Of a stretch of 64,000 nt of DNA, positions 17,259 through 25,233 are shown piece after piece. Within the stretch, counting starts at the first letter, position 1, and each line of letters opens with the position of its first letter. Below the pieces are notes generated by a model. The model had not been told where the DNA came from, did no database searches, and saw only the letters and a list, made by a program, of their open reading frames with translations. Source of the DNA: Sphingomonas sp. 8AM (GTDB lineage: Bacteria; Pseudomonadota; Alphaproteobacteria; Sphingomonadales; Sphingomonadaceae); assembly GCF_902506455.1 (NCBI RefSeq), contig NZ_LR733844.1:249133-313132 (forward strand). Direction: 5' to 3'. The position numbers and the translations under genes are program-made.

Positions 17259-18644
17259 ATGTCTTTCGCTCATCTCGGCCTTGCCGAGCCGCTCGTCCGC
17301 GCGCTCGAAGCCAAGGGCTATACCGAACCCACTCCGATCCAGCGCGACTCGATCCCGCAGCTACTCGAAGGCCGCGACCTGCTCGGCATCGCACAGACCG
17401 GCACCGGCAAGACCGCCGCGTTCGTGCTGCCGTCGATCCAGCGGCTGACCGAGGGCAAGAAGGTGCTGCCGACGCACTGCCGGATGCTCGTCCTCGCCCC
17501 GACGCGCGAGCTGGCCAGCCAGATTGCCGATTCGGCACGCGCCTACGGCCAGTTCTCCAAGATGTCAGTCGCGACCGTGTTCGGTGGCACCAGCATCAAC
17601 AAGAACCGCAACGACGTCGCGCGCGGTGTCGACATTCTCGTCGCGACGCCGGGCCGGCTGATCGATTGCGTCGAGCAGGGGTATATCAACCTGTCGATGA
17701 TCGAGATCCTGGTGCTGGACGAGGCCGACCAGATGCTCGACCTCGGCTTCATCCATGCGCTCAAGAAGATCGTGCGGATGGTCCCGCGCAAGCGCCAGAC
17801 GCTGTTCTTCTCGGCAACGATGCCGGTCGCGATCCGCGATCTGGCGTCGCAATTCCTCAACGATCCGGCGACCGTCTCGATCAAGCCGGCGGCGACCACC
17901 GCCGAGCGCGTTGACCAGTCGGTGATCTTCTGCAACCAGACCGAGAAGCAGGCGCTGCTGACGATCCTGTTGCGTGACATGCCGGTCGATCGTGCGCTGG
18001 TGTTCACCCGCACCAAGCATGGCGCCGACCGCGTCGTGAAACTGCTGGCCGGCAATGGCGTCGCTGCCAACGCGATTCACGGCAACAAGAGCCAGCCGCA
18101 GCGCGAGCGTGCGCTGGCGCTGTTCAAGTCGGGCGAAGTGCCGATCCTCGTCGCCACCGACATCGCCGCGCGCGGCATCGACGTCTCGGGCGTCAGCCAC
18201 GTCTTCAACTTCGAGCTGCCGAACGTTGCCGAACAATATGTCCACCGCATCGGTCGTACCGCACGTGCCGGACGCAGCGGCGAGGCGATCGCCTTTTGCG
18301 CGGATGACGAGCGTCCGTACCTGAAGGACATCGAAAAGGTGACGCGGCAGAAGATCCCGGTCAGCGAACTGCCCGAGGACTTCCTCAAGCAGGCCGAGCA
18401 GTTGAAGGCGCAGCGCGTGAAGACGATCGGTGCCGATCCGGCGCCGCGCGAGGATCGTCCGCGGGGCCAGCGCGGGCCGGCACGTCCCAAGGCGAGCCAT
18501 GCGCCGCGCGCGACGCCGGGGTCGGCGCAGGGCGGGCGCAATTACGCCAACGCCAGTGCCGGTGGCGGCGGCGCCCGTCGCGGTCGCGGCGGACGTGGTC
18601 GCGGGCGCGGCGGCAGCGGCAATGGCGCGTCGGCCGGGGCCTGA
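17259..18644 (+). CDS. rhlE: DEAD-box ATP-dependent RNA helicase, RhlE type
   Basis: A 461-residue RNA helicase. The canonical motifs appear in order: Q motif (FAHLGL...GYTEPTPIQRDSIP), motif I AQTGTGKT (45-52), Ia PTRELASQI, Ib TPGRL, II DEAD (~154), III SAT, IV/V (LVFTRTKHGA; ATDIAARGID) and VI HRIGRTAR (~329). The C-terminus (about 395-461) is an Arg/Gly-rich disordered tail, typical of RhlE proteins and used for RNA binding. Likely roles are ribosome assembly and RNA turnover, often in cold adaptation. It is followed by a strong stem-loop. Confidence 0.93.
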   Translation: MSFAHLGLAEPLVRALEAKGYTEPTPIQRDSIPQLLEGRDLLGIAQTGTGKTAAFVLPSIQRLTEGKKVLPTHCRMLVLAPTRELASQIADSARAYGQFSKMSVATVFGGTSINKNRNDVARGVDILVATPGRLIDCVEQGYINLSMIEILVLDEADQMLDLGFIHALKKIVRMVPRKRQTLFFSATMPVAIRDLASQFLNDPATVSIKPAATTAERVDQSVIFCNQTEKQALLTILLRDMPVDRALVFTRTKHGADRVVKLLAGNGVAANAIHGNKSQPQRERALALFKSGEVPILVATDIAARGIDVSGVSHVFNFELPNVAEQYVHRIGRTARAGRSGEAIAFCADDERPYLKDIEKVTRQKIPVSELPEDFLKQAEQLKAQRVKTIGADPAPREDRPRGQRGPARPKASHAPRATPGSAQGGRNYANASAGGGGARRGRGGRGRGRGGSGNGASAGA

Positions 18645-18706
18645 CGTTCACCCATCGTAGACTTACATGCCTTCATCCCTGACTTGATCCGGGATGACGG
18701 TACTTG

Positions 18707-18734
18707 GGGGCTTGTCGCTACCGCGACGAGCCCC
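18707..18734. terminator. Stem-loop between convergent rhlE and dioxygenase-like gene
   Basis: A 12-bp stem (GGGGCTTGTCGC / GCGACGAGCCCC, one G-T wobble) with loop TACC separates two convergent genes and probably ends transcription from both sides. There is no long T tract. Confidence 0.6.
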
Positions 18735-18758
18735 TGTTGAGTCCCGAGATAGATTGTC

Positions 18759-19661
18759 CTACCGCGCCACCCCGATGACCGCGGTGGCGGTGTAGCCGGT
18801 GGACGGATCACCGGTGAAGGTTGGCGTCATCTGCGCCAGCTGCGCGGTGCTGTTGTCGCCGAAGACATTGTCGCTCGACAGCGCCACGCGCGCGAAAGTG
18901 GTGCGGCTCGAGGGATAGGTGGTCGTGTCGGCGTAGACGGTACTGCACACACCGGCGGGTAGCGCGAACTGGCTGGTAAGGATGGCGTAGCGTCCACCCA
19001 GCGCGTTCGATAGCGTCGAGAACACCTCGAAATGCATGTGCGGCCAGCGGCCGTCGTAACAACCGGGGAAGATGGTGGTGAAGGTTGCCTGGCCGTTCGT
19101 GTCGGTGACCTGCACGCCGCGCAGATAGCTTTCGCCCGCGCCGCTGCCGTAGAGCGAATAGGTGCCGTTGCGATCGCAATGCCACAGATACACCGCATAG
19201 CCGGCAAGCGGCGCGCAGGTCGCGTTGACGTTGACGACGGTGATCGTGAACGTGACCGCCACGCCGATTGCGACCGTGGTGGTCGTCAGGAAGCTGGCGC
19301 GCATGTCGGAGCGGACGATTCCGGCGGTGGTCAGCACGTTGCTGGTCGACCCCGACGCGGTGTTGGTGCCGTCCGCGGGATACGGACCTCCTGTCTCCTG
19401 CGGATCGGCGATGCAGGTGGCGGTGGTGGCGGTGCTGGTCGGGCTCGGTGCCGGGGTGGCGGTGGCGGTGACGGTCGGCGTCGGCGTGGCGGTGGTCGTC
19501 GTATCCGCACTCTCGGCATCGCTGCCGCCGCAGCCCGCGAGGAAGGCGACCGTCCCCGCGCCTGCGCACCATTTGAGTGCTCGACGCCGTGCCATCAGCG
19601 TGTCGATGCGCTGCAGGTCGTCGGCGAGGCTGTGGGCGTGCGAAGAGTGATGATCGGTCAT
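18759..19661 (-). CDS. Intradiol ring-cleavage dioxygenase-family lipoprotein (Tat-type)
   Basis: About 300 residues. The N-terminus has a twin-arginine run (MARRRALKWCAG) followed by a lipobox-like LAGC, so it is probably exported folded and lipid-anchored. A low-complexity Thr/Ala/Pro linker (about residues 55-90) leads to a beta-sandwich like that of protocatechuate or catechol dioxygenases (CIADPQETGGPYP opening). Of the Tyr/Tyr/His/His iron ligands, candidates are seen in YAVYLWHCDRNGTYSLY and GCYDGRWPHMHFEVF. Such exported members act on unknown aromatic substrates. The ATG at 19661 is chosen because a longer frame (to 19757) lacks any signal-like start. Confidence 0.8.
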   Translation of the reverse strand: MTDHHSSHAHSLADDLQRIDTLMARRRALKWCAGAGTVAFLAGCGGSDAESADTTTTATPTPTVTATATPAPSPTSTATTATCIADPQETGGPYPADGTNTASGSTSNVLTTAGIVRSDMRASFLTTTTVAIGVAVTFTITVVNVNATCAPLAGYAVYLWHCDRNGTYSLYGSGAGESYLRGVQVTDTNGQATFTTIFPGCYDGRWPHMHFEVFSTLSNALGGRYAILTSQFALPAGVCSTVYADTTTYPSSRTTFARVALSSDNVFGDNSTAQLAQMTPTFTGDPSTGYTATAVIGVAR

Positions 19662-19768
19662 GATGAGGCAGCTCCGGCTGAACATTCGGAGGCAAGTGCC
19701 GATGTTCGTGCACGGCGGTGTGTCCGTCCGCTGAAACCTTGTTGCGCGCCGTTGCACCGCGGGCCGGG

Positions 19769-21091
19769 TCAGGTCGACAGCGGCAGCACCACGCGCGCCT
19801 GCGCTCCGGTTGCGCCATTGCCGAGCGTCACCGCACCGCCGTGCGCGGTGGCGATCGTGCGGACGATCGCGAGCCCGAGCCCGGTGCCCCCGGTCATGCG
19901 GTTGCGTGACGGATCGCCGCGCACGAATGGCTGGAAAAGCCGTTCGGCAATCGCCGGATCGACGCCGGGTCCGACGTCGTCGATCGTCACGGTCACGCGG
20001 CCGTCATCGACGATCCAGCCGACCGTTGCGCGCTCGCCGTAGCGCATCGCATTCTCGACCAGATTGGCGAAGAGTCGCCGCAGTGCACCGCTGTCGCCGC
20101 GCACGATCGCGCGCGGGCCACCGGTCGACTCGACCGCGGCGCCGATATCCTTGAGATCATGAACAAGGCTGTCGAGCAGGCTGGCGAGATCGAGACGGAT
20201 CAGCGCGGTCGCGGCGGCGTCGTCGCGCGCGAACACCAGCGTCGCGCCGATCATCGCCCGCATCTCCTCGATATCGGCCGCCGCCTTGGCGCGCGCGGCG
20301 TCCGGCAGGCCCTCGACGCGAAAGGCGAGGCGGGCGAGCGGCGTGCCGAGATCGTGCGCGATCCCGGCAAGCATCGCGGTACGCGCCCCGGCATGGCTGG
20401 CGAGCCGCGCATGCATCGTCGACACCGCACGCGCGAGGTCGCGAATCTCCCGCGAGCCGCCGGGCAGATCGGGCAGCGGCGCACCGGTGCCGGCGCGGTC
20501 CGCCGCCGCGGCCAGCTGGCGCAACGGGCGGGTGAGCGCGCGCGCCAGCCACCAGCCGGGAATCGATAGCAGCAGGATCGCGGCGAGCAATGCCAAGAGG
20601 GTGCGGACGTGCCAGCGGGTCAGCCACGGCGGTTGCTGGCTCCTGACCATCCACCAGCCGCCACCCTGCCGCCAGGCAAAGGTCCAGTCGCCCGCGAACG
20701 CCTCGCCTTCGCTGCGGCCGGGCTGGGTGAAGGCGACGACGTCATTGCGCGGCACCGCCAGCGTCAGCGCGAGCCGCGCTGACGCTTCGACATTGGCGCG
20801 TTCCGCGCGGCGCGGCCGGGGCGAACGCGCGACGCGCTCGCGCTGCAATGGCGCGCGATGGGGACGGAGCCCGCCGGGCGGCGCCATCAGGCGATCGCCG
20901 CCGAACCAGGGTCGCGGCGGTTCACCCTTTAGCGCGCGCGCGATCCCGGTCAGACTACGCGGCGGCTCGAACGGCGGCGGGCCGGAAAAGGTGACGGCGA
21001 ACGAGATGACGGCGGTGACCAGCACCGACACCACGACGAGCAGAAAGATCGGCCATGCCAGCGGCCGGCTGCGATCACCGCTGCGCGACAT
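19769..21091 (-). CDS. Two-component sensor histidine kinase
   Basis: A 440-residue inner-membrane kinase. There is a first transmembrane helix at about 13-34, a periplasmic part of ~120 residues, a second helix at about 165-185 (LLALLAAILLLSIPGWWL), a HAMP domain (about 186-240), HisKA with phospho-His in AGIAHDLGTPLARLAF and HATPase motifs NLVENAMRYGE, DVGPGVD and GGTGLGLAIV. The H-box has GTPL where most kinases have RTPL. It overlaps the response-regulator gene upstream by 17 bp, so the two are translationally coupled. The architecture is of the EnvZ/RstB type; the signal is unknown. Confidence 0.9.
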   Translation of the reverse strand: MSRSGDRSRPLAWPIFLLVVVSVLVTAVISFAVTFSGPPPFEPPRSLTGIARALKGEPPRPWFGGDRLMAPPGGLRPHRAPLQRERVARSPRPRRAERANVEASARLALTLAVPRNDVVAFTQPGRSEGEAFAGDWTFAWRQGGGWWMVRSQQPPWLTRWHVRTLLALLAAILLLSIPGWWLARALTRPLRQLAAAADRAGTGAPLPDLPGGSREIRDLARAVSTMHARLASHAGARTAMLAGIAHDLGTPLARLAFRVEGLPDAARAKAAADIEEMRAMIGATLVFARDDAAATALIRLDLASLLDSLVHDLKDIGAAVESTGGPRAIVRGDSGALRRLFANLVENAMRYGERATVGWIVDDGRVTVTIDDVGPGVDPAIAERLFQPFVRGDPSRNRMTGGTGLGLAIVRTIATAHGGAVTLGNGATGAQARVVLPLST

Positions 21092-21812
21092 CGCCCGCGA
21101 ACATATAGCCTTCGTTGCGCACGGTGCGGATTAGTTCGTCGCCACCACGCCCGTCGTTGCGCGCGAGCTTGCGGCGCAGCCGGCTGACCTGCACGTCGAT
21201 CGCGCGGTCGAAATGCTCAGCGCTGGGCCCGCGGGCATGGTCGAGCAGGAAATCGCGCGTCAGCACCCGGCGCGGATGGTCGACGAAGGTCATCAGCAGC
21301 CGGAACTCGCCGTCGGACAGATTGATGACCACCTCTTCCGGATCGAGCAGCTGCCGTCCGATCGGATCGAGCCGCCAGCCGTTAAAATGCTGCCATGGAC
21401 GCACGACCGCGGTCTGACGGACGCCGATGTCGGAGACGGTAGCGTTGGCGCGGCGCAGGACCGAGCGGATGCGCGCCAGCAACTCGCGCGGGTTGGCGGG
21501 CTTGGCGATATAATCGTCGGCCCCCATCTCGAGTCCGACGATTCGGTCGACCTCCTCGCCGATCACCGACATGATGATGACCGCGGGCGGCGCCGAACGG
21601 TCGAGCCCGCGCAGCAACGTAAGGCCATCCTCGCCCGGCATCATGACGTCGAGCACCAGCAGCGCATAATCGTTCGTCGCCATCGCACGGCGCATCGCCG
21701 CACCGTCCGGCGCGACATCGACGGTATAGCCGTGGCGGGTGAGAAAGTCGGCGGTCAGCTCGCGAATGTCGGGATCGTCGTCGACGATCAACAGTCGCGC
21801 GCTGCGGTCCAT
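21075..21812 (-). CDS. OmpR-family response regulator
   Basis: A 245-residue response regulator. The receiver has the acidic pair in LLIVDDDPDIRE, the phospho-Asp in LLVLDVMMPGEDG and the switch Lys in YIAKPANPRELLARI. The C-terminal winged-helix Trans_reg_C domain includes INLSDGEFRLLMTFVDHPRRVLTRDFLLDHA and DRAIDVQVSRLRRKL. It is cotranscribed with the downstream histidine kinase. The start at 21812 gives the family's normal N-terminus; an alternative ATG lies at 21845, which would overlap the divergent side. Confidence 0.9.
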   Translation of the reverse strand: MDRSARLLIVDDDPDIRELTADFLTRHGYTVDVAPDGAAMRRAMATNDYALLVLDVMMPGEDGLTLLRGLDRSAPPAVIIMSVIGEEVDRIVGLEMGADDYIAKPANPRELLARIRSVLRRANATVSDIGVRQTAVVRPWQHFNGWRLDPIGRQLLDPEEVVINLSDGEFRLLMTFVDHPRRVLTRDFLLDHARGPSAEHFDRAIDVQVSRLRRKLARNDGRGGDELIRTVRNEGYMFAGDVAQR

Positions 21813-21924
21813 CACGTCACCGGCGTCGAAGCAGGATTGAAGCATGGCTCGCGCATCGCCCGTTGACGTATCGTGCGCGTTTCACGGTTGCAACAAAGCC
21901 GCCCGGCGCGATACCCCCCGCGTC

Positions 21925-22506
21925 GTGAGGATCGCGATCATCGATACCAGCACCACGCGCGCCGCGATCATCTCGGAAGGATTGCGCGACGCCGGGCTCG
22001 CCGATCTGGTGGTGATCGATCCCGCCGGGCCGCTGGTGGCGCAGGTCGAGGCGAGCGCGCCCGAGGTGGTGCTTATCAATCTCGAAAACCCCAGCCGCGA
22101 TCTGCTCGAGGATTTCTTCGCGATGTCGCGCGCGCTGGCGCGGCCGATCGCGATGTTCGTCGACCAGTCCGACGCGCAGACGACGATGGCGGCGGTCGAC
22201 GCGGGTGTCTCGGCTTACGTCGTCGACGGATTGGCGCGGCAGCGCATCAAGCCGGTGCTCGATCTGGCGATCCGCCGCTTCCAGGCCTTCTCGCGGTTGC
22301 AGACCGAACTGGCGGAGGCGAAATCAGCGCTGGCGGATCGCCAGACGATCGACCGCGCCAAGGCGATCCTGATGAAGCGCCGGGGGTTGGACGAACCCGC
22401 CGCCTATGCGTTGCTGCGCGGCCATGCGATGAAGTCGAACCGCCGGATCGCCGAGGTAGCGGAGGCGATCGTGACCAGCGAAGCGCTGATGGGAGACCTG
22501 CCATGA
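21925..22506 (+). CDS. nasT: NasT: ANTAR-domain nitrate/nitrite-responsive antiterminator
   Basis: About 193 residues from a GTG at 21925 (an open frame extends to an ATG at 21844). The N-terminal half is a receiver-like fold, but where a phospho-Asp is expected the protein has Asn (VVLINLENPSRD), so it is a pseudo-receiver. After a coiled coil comes the ANTAR domain (RQTIDRAKAILMKRRGLDEPAAYALLRGHAMKSNRRIAEVAEAIV) that binds pairs of RNA hexaloop hairpins. NasT is normally sequestered by NasS and freed by nitrate or nitrite, then prevents transcription termination in the leader of assimilation genes. Its stop overlaps the nasS start (ATGA). The leader at 23784-23937 carries the expected target. 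Confidence 0.9.
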   Translation: MRIAIIDTSTTRAAIISEGLRDAGLADLVVIDPAGPLVAQVEASAPEVVLINLENPSRDLLEDFFAMSRALARPIAMFVDQSDAQTTMAAVDAGVSAYVVDGLARQRIKPVLDLAIRRFQAFSRLQTELAEAKSALADRQTIDRAKAILMKRRGLDEPAAYALLRGHAMKSNRRIAEVAEAIVTSEALMGDLP

Positions 22507-23714
22507 GCGCCGAGACCTTCCGCATCGGCTTCGTGCCACTGGTCGACGCCGCGCTGCCGATCCTCGCGCACGAACTGGGCTTCGCAGCGGCGGAGGGGGT
22601 GCGGATCGAGCTGGTGCGCGACGTGACCTGGGCGACGGTGCGCGACCGCTTGCTCTATGGCCACACCGATGCCGCGCATCTGGTCGCGCCGCTCGCGATC
22701 GCCACTGCATTGGGCCGCGACCGGCCGGCGGTGGCGCTGACCGTGCCGTTCGTGCTGGGGCTGAACGGCAATGCGATCACCTTCTCCACCGCTCTGGGGG
22801 AGGCGTGCGGGCTGGGCGAATCGCTCGGTGATCCGATCGCGCTGGGCGCGGCGTTGAAAGCGGTGGCGGCAGAGCGGCGCGCGGGCGGAAAGCCGCTACG
22901 CTTCGGGGTGGTGCATCGCTACTCCAGCCACAATTACATGCTGCGTTACTGGCTGGCCGGGGTCGGCATCCGCCCCGACGAGGATGTGACGATCACCGTC
23001 ACCAGCCCGACCTTCGCCGCCGATGCATTGGCGGCGGGCGAGGTCGACGGCATCTGCGTCGGCGAGCCGTGGAATGCGATCGCGGTCGATCGCGGCGTCG
23101 GGCGGATCGCGCTGGCGACCGCGCAGATCTGGCGACGCGGGGTCGAAAAGGTGCTGGCGCTGCGTTCCGATACCGCCGCCGAACGGCCCGAGGCGCTCGC
23201 CGCGCTGCTGCGCGCGCTCCACGCCGCCGCCGAGCATTTCGTGCGCCCGGACACCGCGCAGGACAGCGCCGCATTGCTCGCGCGCCGCGAATATTGCGAC
23301 GCGCCGCTCGAAGCGGTGTTGCGCGCGATCACCGACCGCATCCGCGTGACGCCGGGCAGTGCGCCGGTCGCCTATCCCGACTTCATGTTCCAGTATCGCG
23401 AGGCGGCCAACTTCCCGTGGCGCAGCCAGGCGGCGTGGCTCTACGCGCAGATGGTGCGCTGGGACGGGCTGCACTTCTCCGCGGCGGATGCCGCGACGGC
23501 GCAGTCGGTGTTCCGCCCCGATCTGTACCGCGCCGCACTGGCCGGTTCGGGCGCGCCGCTGCCCAACGCCAGTTCCAAGCTGGAAGGCGCGCTCGACGCC
23601 CCGATCGGCGCGGGGTCGACGCAGGGGCGGTTGCTGCTCGGACAAGACCGGTTCTTCGACGGCCGCGCCTTCGATCCCGACGATATCGCGGGGTATCTGG
23701 CGCAATGGCCGTGA
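22503..23714 (+). CDS. nasS: NasS: nitrate-sensing NrtA/CmpA-type periplasmic-binding-fold protein
   Basis: A 403-residue solute-binding-fold protein related to the nitrate/bicarbonate binding proteins NrtA and CmpA (RIGFVPLVDAALPILAHELGFAAAEGVRIELVRDVTWATVRDRLLYG; AHLVAPLAIATALG; VVHRYSSHNYMLRYWLAGVGI). It has no signal peptide, and the start overlaps nasT by 4 bp, which marks it as the cytoplasmic sensor NasS rather than an ABC-transporter component; no permease or ATPase gene is adjacent. In the known NasS-NasT mechanism, nitrate or nitrite binding releases NasT. Confidence 0.88.
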   Translation: MSAETFRIGFVPLVDAALPILAHELGFAAAEGVRIELVRDVTWATVRDRLLYGHTDAAHLVAPLAIATALGRDRPAVALTVPFVLGLNGNAITFSTALGEACGLGESLGDPIALGAALKAVAAERRAGGKPLRFGVVHRYSSHNYMLRYWLAGVGIRPDEDVTITVTSPTFAADALAAGEVDGICVGEPWNAIAVDRGVGRIALATAQIWRRGVEKVLALRSDTAAERPEALAALLRALHAAAEHFVRPDTAQDSAALLARREYCDAPLEAVLRAITDRIRVTPGSAPVAYPDFMFQYREAANFPWRSQAAWLYAQMVRWDGLHFSAADAATAQSVFRPDLYRAALAGSGAPLPNASSKLEGALDAPIGAGSTQGRLLLGQDRFFDGRAFDPDDIAGYLAQWP

Positions 23715-23783
23715 ACCAATGATGCTGCGTGTGCGAAGGGGACTTGCATCGCCGCCGCGAATCAGGCAGCTTCACGAACGTCG

Positions 23784-23838
23784 GGCAATGATGCCGGACA
23801 CGAGATAGCAGCGACACGCCTCTCCAACGCCGGGGAGG
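23784..23838 (+). promoter_or_regulatory. Dual-hexaloop ANTAR target RNA in the narK-nirBD-nasA leader
   Basis: The untranslated leader contains two hairpins with six-base loops. Hairpin 1 has the core GGC-AATGAT-GCC (23784-23795), extended outward by C-G, T-A and G-C pairs after one mismatch. Hairpin 2 has a 7-bp stem CCTCTCC / GGGGAGG (23819-23825 and 23832-23838) around loop AACGCC. Both loops have A at position 1 and G at position 4, the known recognition features of ANTAR proteins, and lie ~24 nt apart. With nasT-nasS immediately upstream and a terminator downstream, this is a strong candidate NasT antitermination element. Which hairpin competes with the terminator is not obvious. Confidence 0.8.
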
Positions 23839-23892
23839 TTCACGCTGGCGGAGCAGGGCGATAGCGCCCCGCATCCGTACCGAGGCAACGAC

Positions 23893-23937
23893 GCCGCCAG
23901 GACGCACCCGCAAGGGTCGCCGTCCTGGCGGCTTTTT
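23893..23937 (+). terminator. Intrinsic terminator in the nitrate-assimilation leader (attenuator)
   Basis: A perfect 12-bp stem (GCCGCCAGGACG at 23893-23904, CGTCCTGGCGGC at 23921-23932) is followed at once by TTTTTCTG. A small inner hairpin with a GNRA tetraloop (ACCC-GCAA-GGGT) sits in the loop. Placed 19 bp before the narK ATG and after the ANTAR hairpins, it should stop transcription unless NasT acts. Confidence 0.88.
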
Positions 23938-23955
23938 CTGTTTGGAGCACGGGCG

Positions 23956-25206
23956 ATGGCGACGGCGTTCTGGGATCGCGGGCAAGACGGGGAGACGCAG
24001 GCGGCAGCGGGCGGCTTCTGGGCGAGCGGGCATAGCCCCACGCTGATCGCTGCCTTCCTGTATTTCGACCTCGCCTTCATGGTGTGGGTGCTGCTGGGCC
24101 CGCTCGCCCCTGACATCGCCAGGGCGCTGGGGCTGAGCCCGGCGCAAAAAGGGCTGATGGTCGCGGTGCCGACACTGGCGGGGGCGGGGCTGCGCGTCGT
24201 CAACGGTTTGCTGGTCGACCGGCTCGGGCCGAAGCGCTCGGGCGCGATCAGCCAGTTGATCGTGATCTTCGGGTTGCTCGCGGCGTGGATGCTCGGGGTG
24301 ACCAGCTTCGCGGGAACGCTCGCGCTGGGCGTGATCCTCGGCTTTGCCGGCGCCAGCTTCGCGATCGCACTGCCGCTCGCCAGCCGCTGGTACCCGCCCG
24401 AGCATCAGGGCAAGGCAATGGGGCTGGCCGGCATGGGCAATTCGGGCACCGTACTCGCCGCGCTGTTCGCGCCCGCGCTGGCGGCGCTGTATGGCTGGAA
24501 CGCGGTGCTGGGGCTCGCGTGCATCCCGCTGACGATCGTGTTCCTGATCTACATGGCGCTCGCCAAGGACGCGCTGGGCGCGCCCGCGCCGAAGCGGCTC
24601 GCCGAATATCTCGCGCCGCTGCGGCAGGCGGATGCGTGGTGGCTGATGGCGTTCTACGCGGTGACGTTCGGTGGGTTCGTCGGGCTGGCGGCCAGCCTGC
24701 CGATCTATTTCACCGACCGCTTCGCGCTCAGCACCGTTCACGCCGGCTATGCGACCGCCGCCTGCGTGTTCGCGGGATCGCTGGTGCGGCCGATGGGCGG
24801 CGCGCTGGCGGACAGGATCGGCGGGGTGCGCACGCTGAGCGTCGTGTTCCTGCTCGCCGCGCTGGCGCTGGTCGCGGTCAGCCTGTCGGTCAGCTTCGTC
24901 GCCGCGCTTGCGTGCTTCGTTGCCGCGATGCTGGCGCTCGGCGTCGGCAATGGCGCGGTGTTCCAGCTAGTCCCGCAGCGCTTCGCCGCCGAGATCGGCG
25001 TGATGACCGGGCTGGTCGGCATGGCCGGCGGGGTCGGCGGCTTCTACCTCGCCTCGTCGCTGGGCGTCGCCAGGCAATGGACCGGCAGCTTCGCGCCCGG
25101 CTTCCTGATCTTCGCCGCGCTCGCACTGGCTGCGCTCTGCGGCCTGACGATCGTCAAGCACGGCTGGCGCTCGCGCTGGGGCACCGCCGCCGGCGTGCGG
25201 ATCTGA
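23956..25206 (+). CDS. narK: Nitrate/nitrite transporter, MFS NarK/NasA type
   Basis: A 416-residue inner-membrane protein with about 12 transmembrane segments. The nitrate-porter signature regions are visible: LGFAGASFAIALPLASRWYPPEHQGKAMGLAGMGNSGT (about 130-168) and the second-half counterpart MLALGVGNGAVFQLVPQRFAAEIGVMTGLVGMAGGVGG (about 321-360). It imports nitrate for the cytoplasmic reductase encoded downstream. First gene of the narK-nirB-nirD-nasA-cobA operon, placed after the NasT-controlled leader and terminator. Confidence 0.92.
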   Translation: MATAFWDRGQDGETQAAAGGFWASGHSPTLIAAFLYFDLAFMVWVLLGPLAPDIARALGLSPAQKGLMVAVPTLAGAGLRVVNGLLVDRLGPKRSGAISQLIVIFGLLAAWMLGVTSFAGTLALGVILGFAGASFAIALPLASRWYPPEHQGKAMGLAGMGNSGTVLAALFAPALAALYGWNAVLGLACIPLTIVFLIYMALAKDALGAPAPKRLAEYLAPLRQADAWWLMAFYAVTFGGFVGLAASLPIYFTDRFALSTVHAGYATAACVFAGSLVRPMGGALADRIGGVRTLSVVFLLAALALVAVSLSVSFVAALACFVAAMLALGVGNGAVFQLVPQRFAAEIGVMTGLVGMAGGVGGFYLASSLGVARQWTGSFAPGFLIFAALALAALCGLTIVKHGWRSRWGTAAGVRI

Positions 25207-25233
25207 TCCACCGGACTCGGACAGGACATCATC

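Noticed and set aside
21873..22502. 613-codon frame as one protein including nasS
   Set aside because: The first 210 codons are a shadow of nasT in another frame; the true nasS start overlaps the nasT stop at 22503.
22503..23714. ABC transporter substrate-binding protein for nitrate
   Set aside because: No signal peptide, no adjacent permease or ATPase, and coupling to an ANTAR gene point to the sensor NasS.
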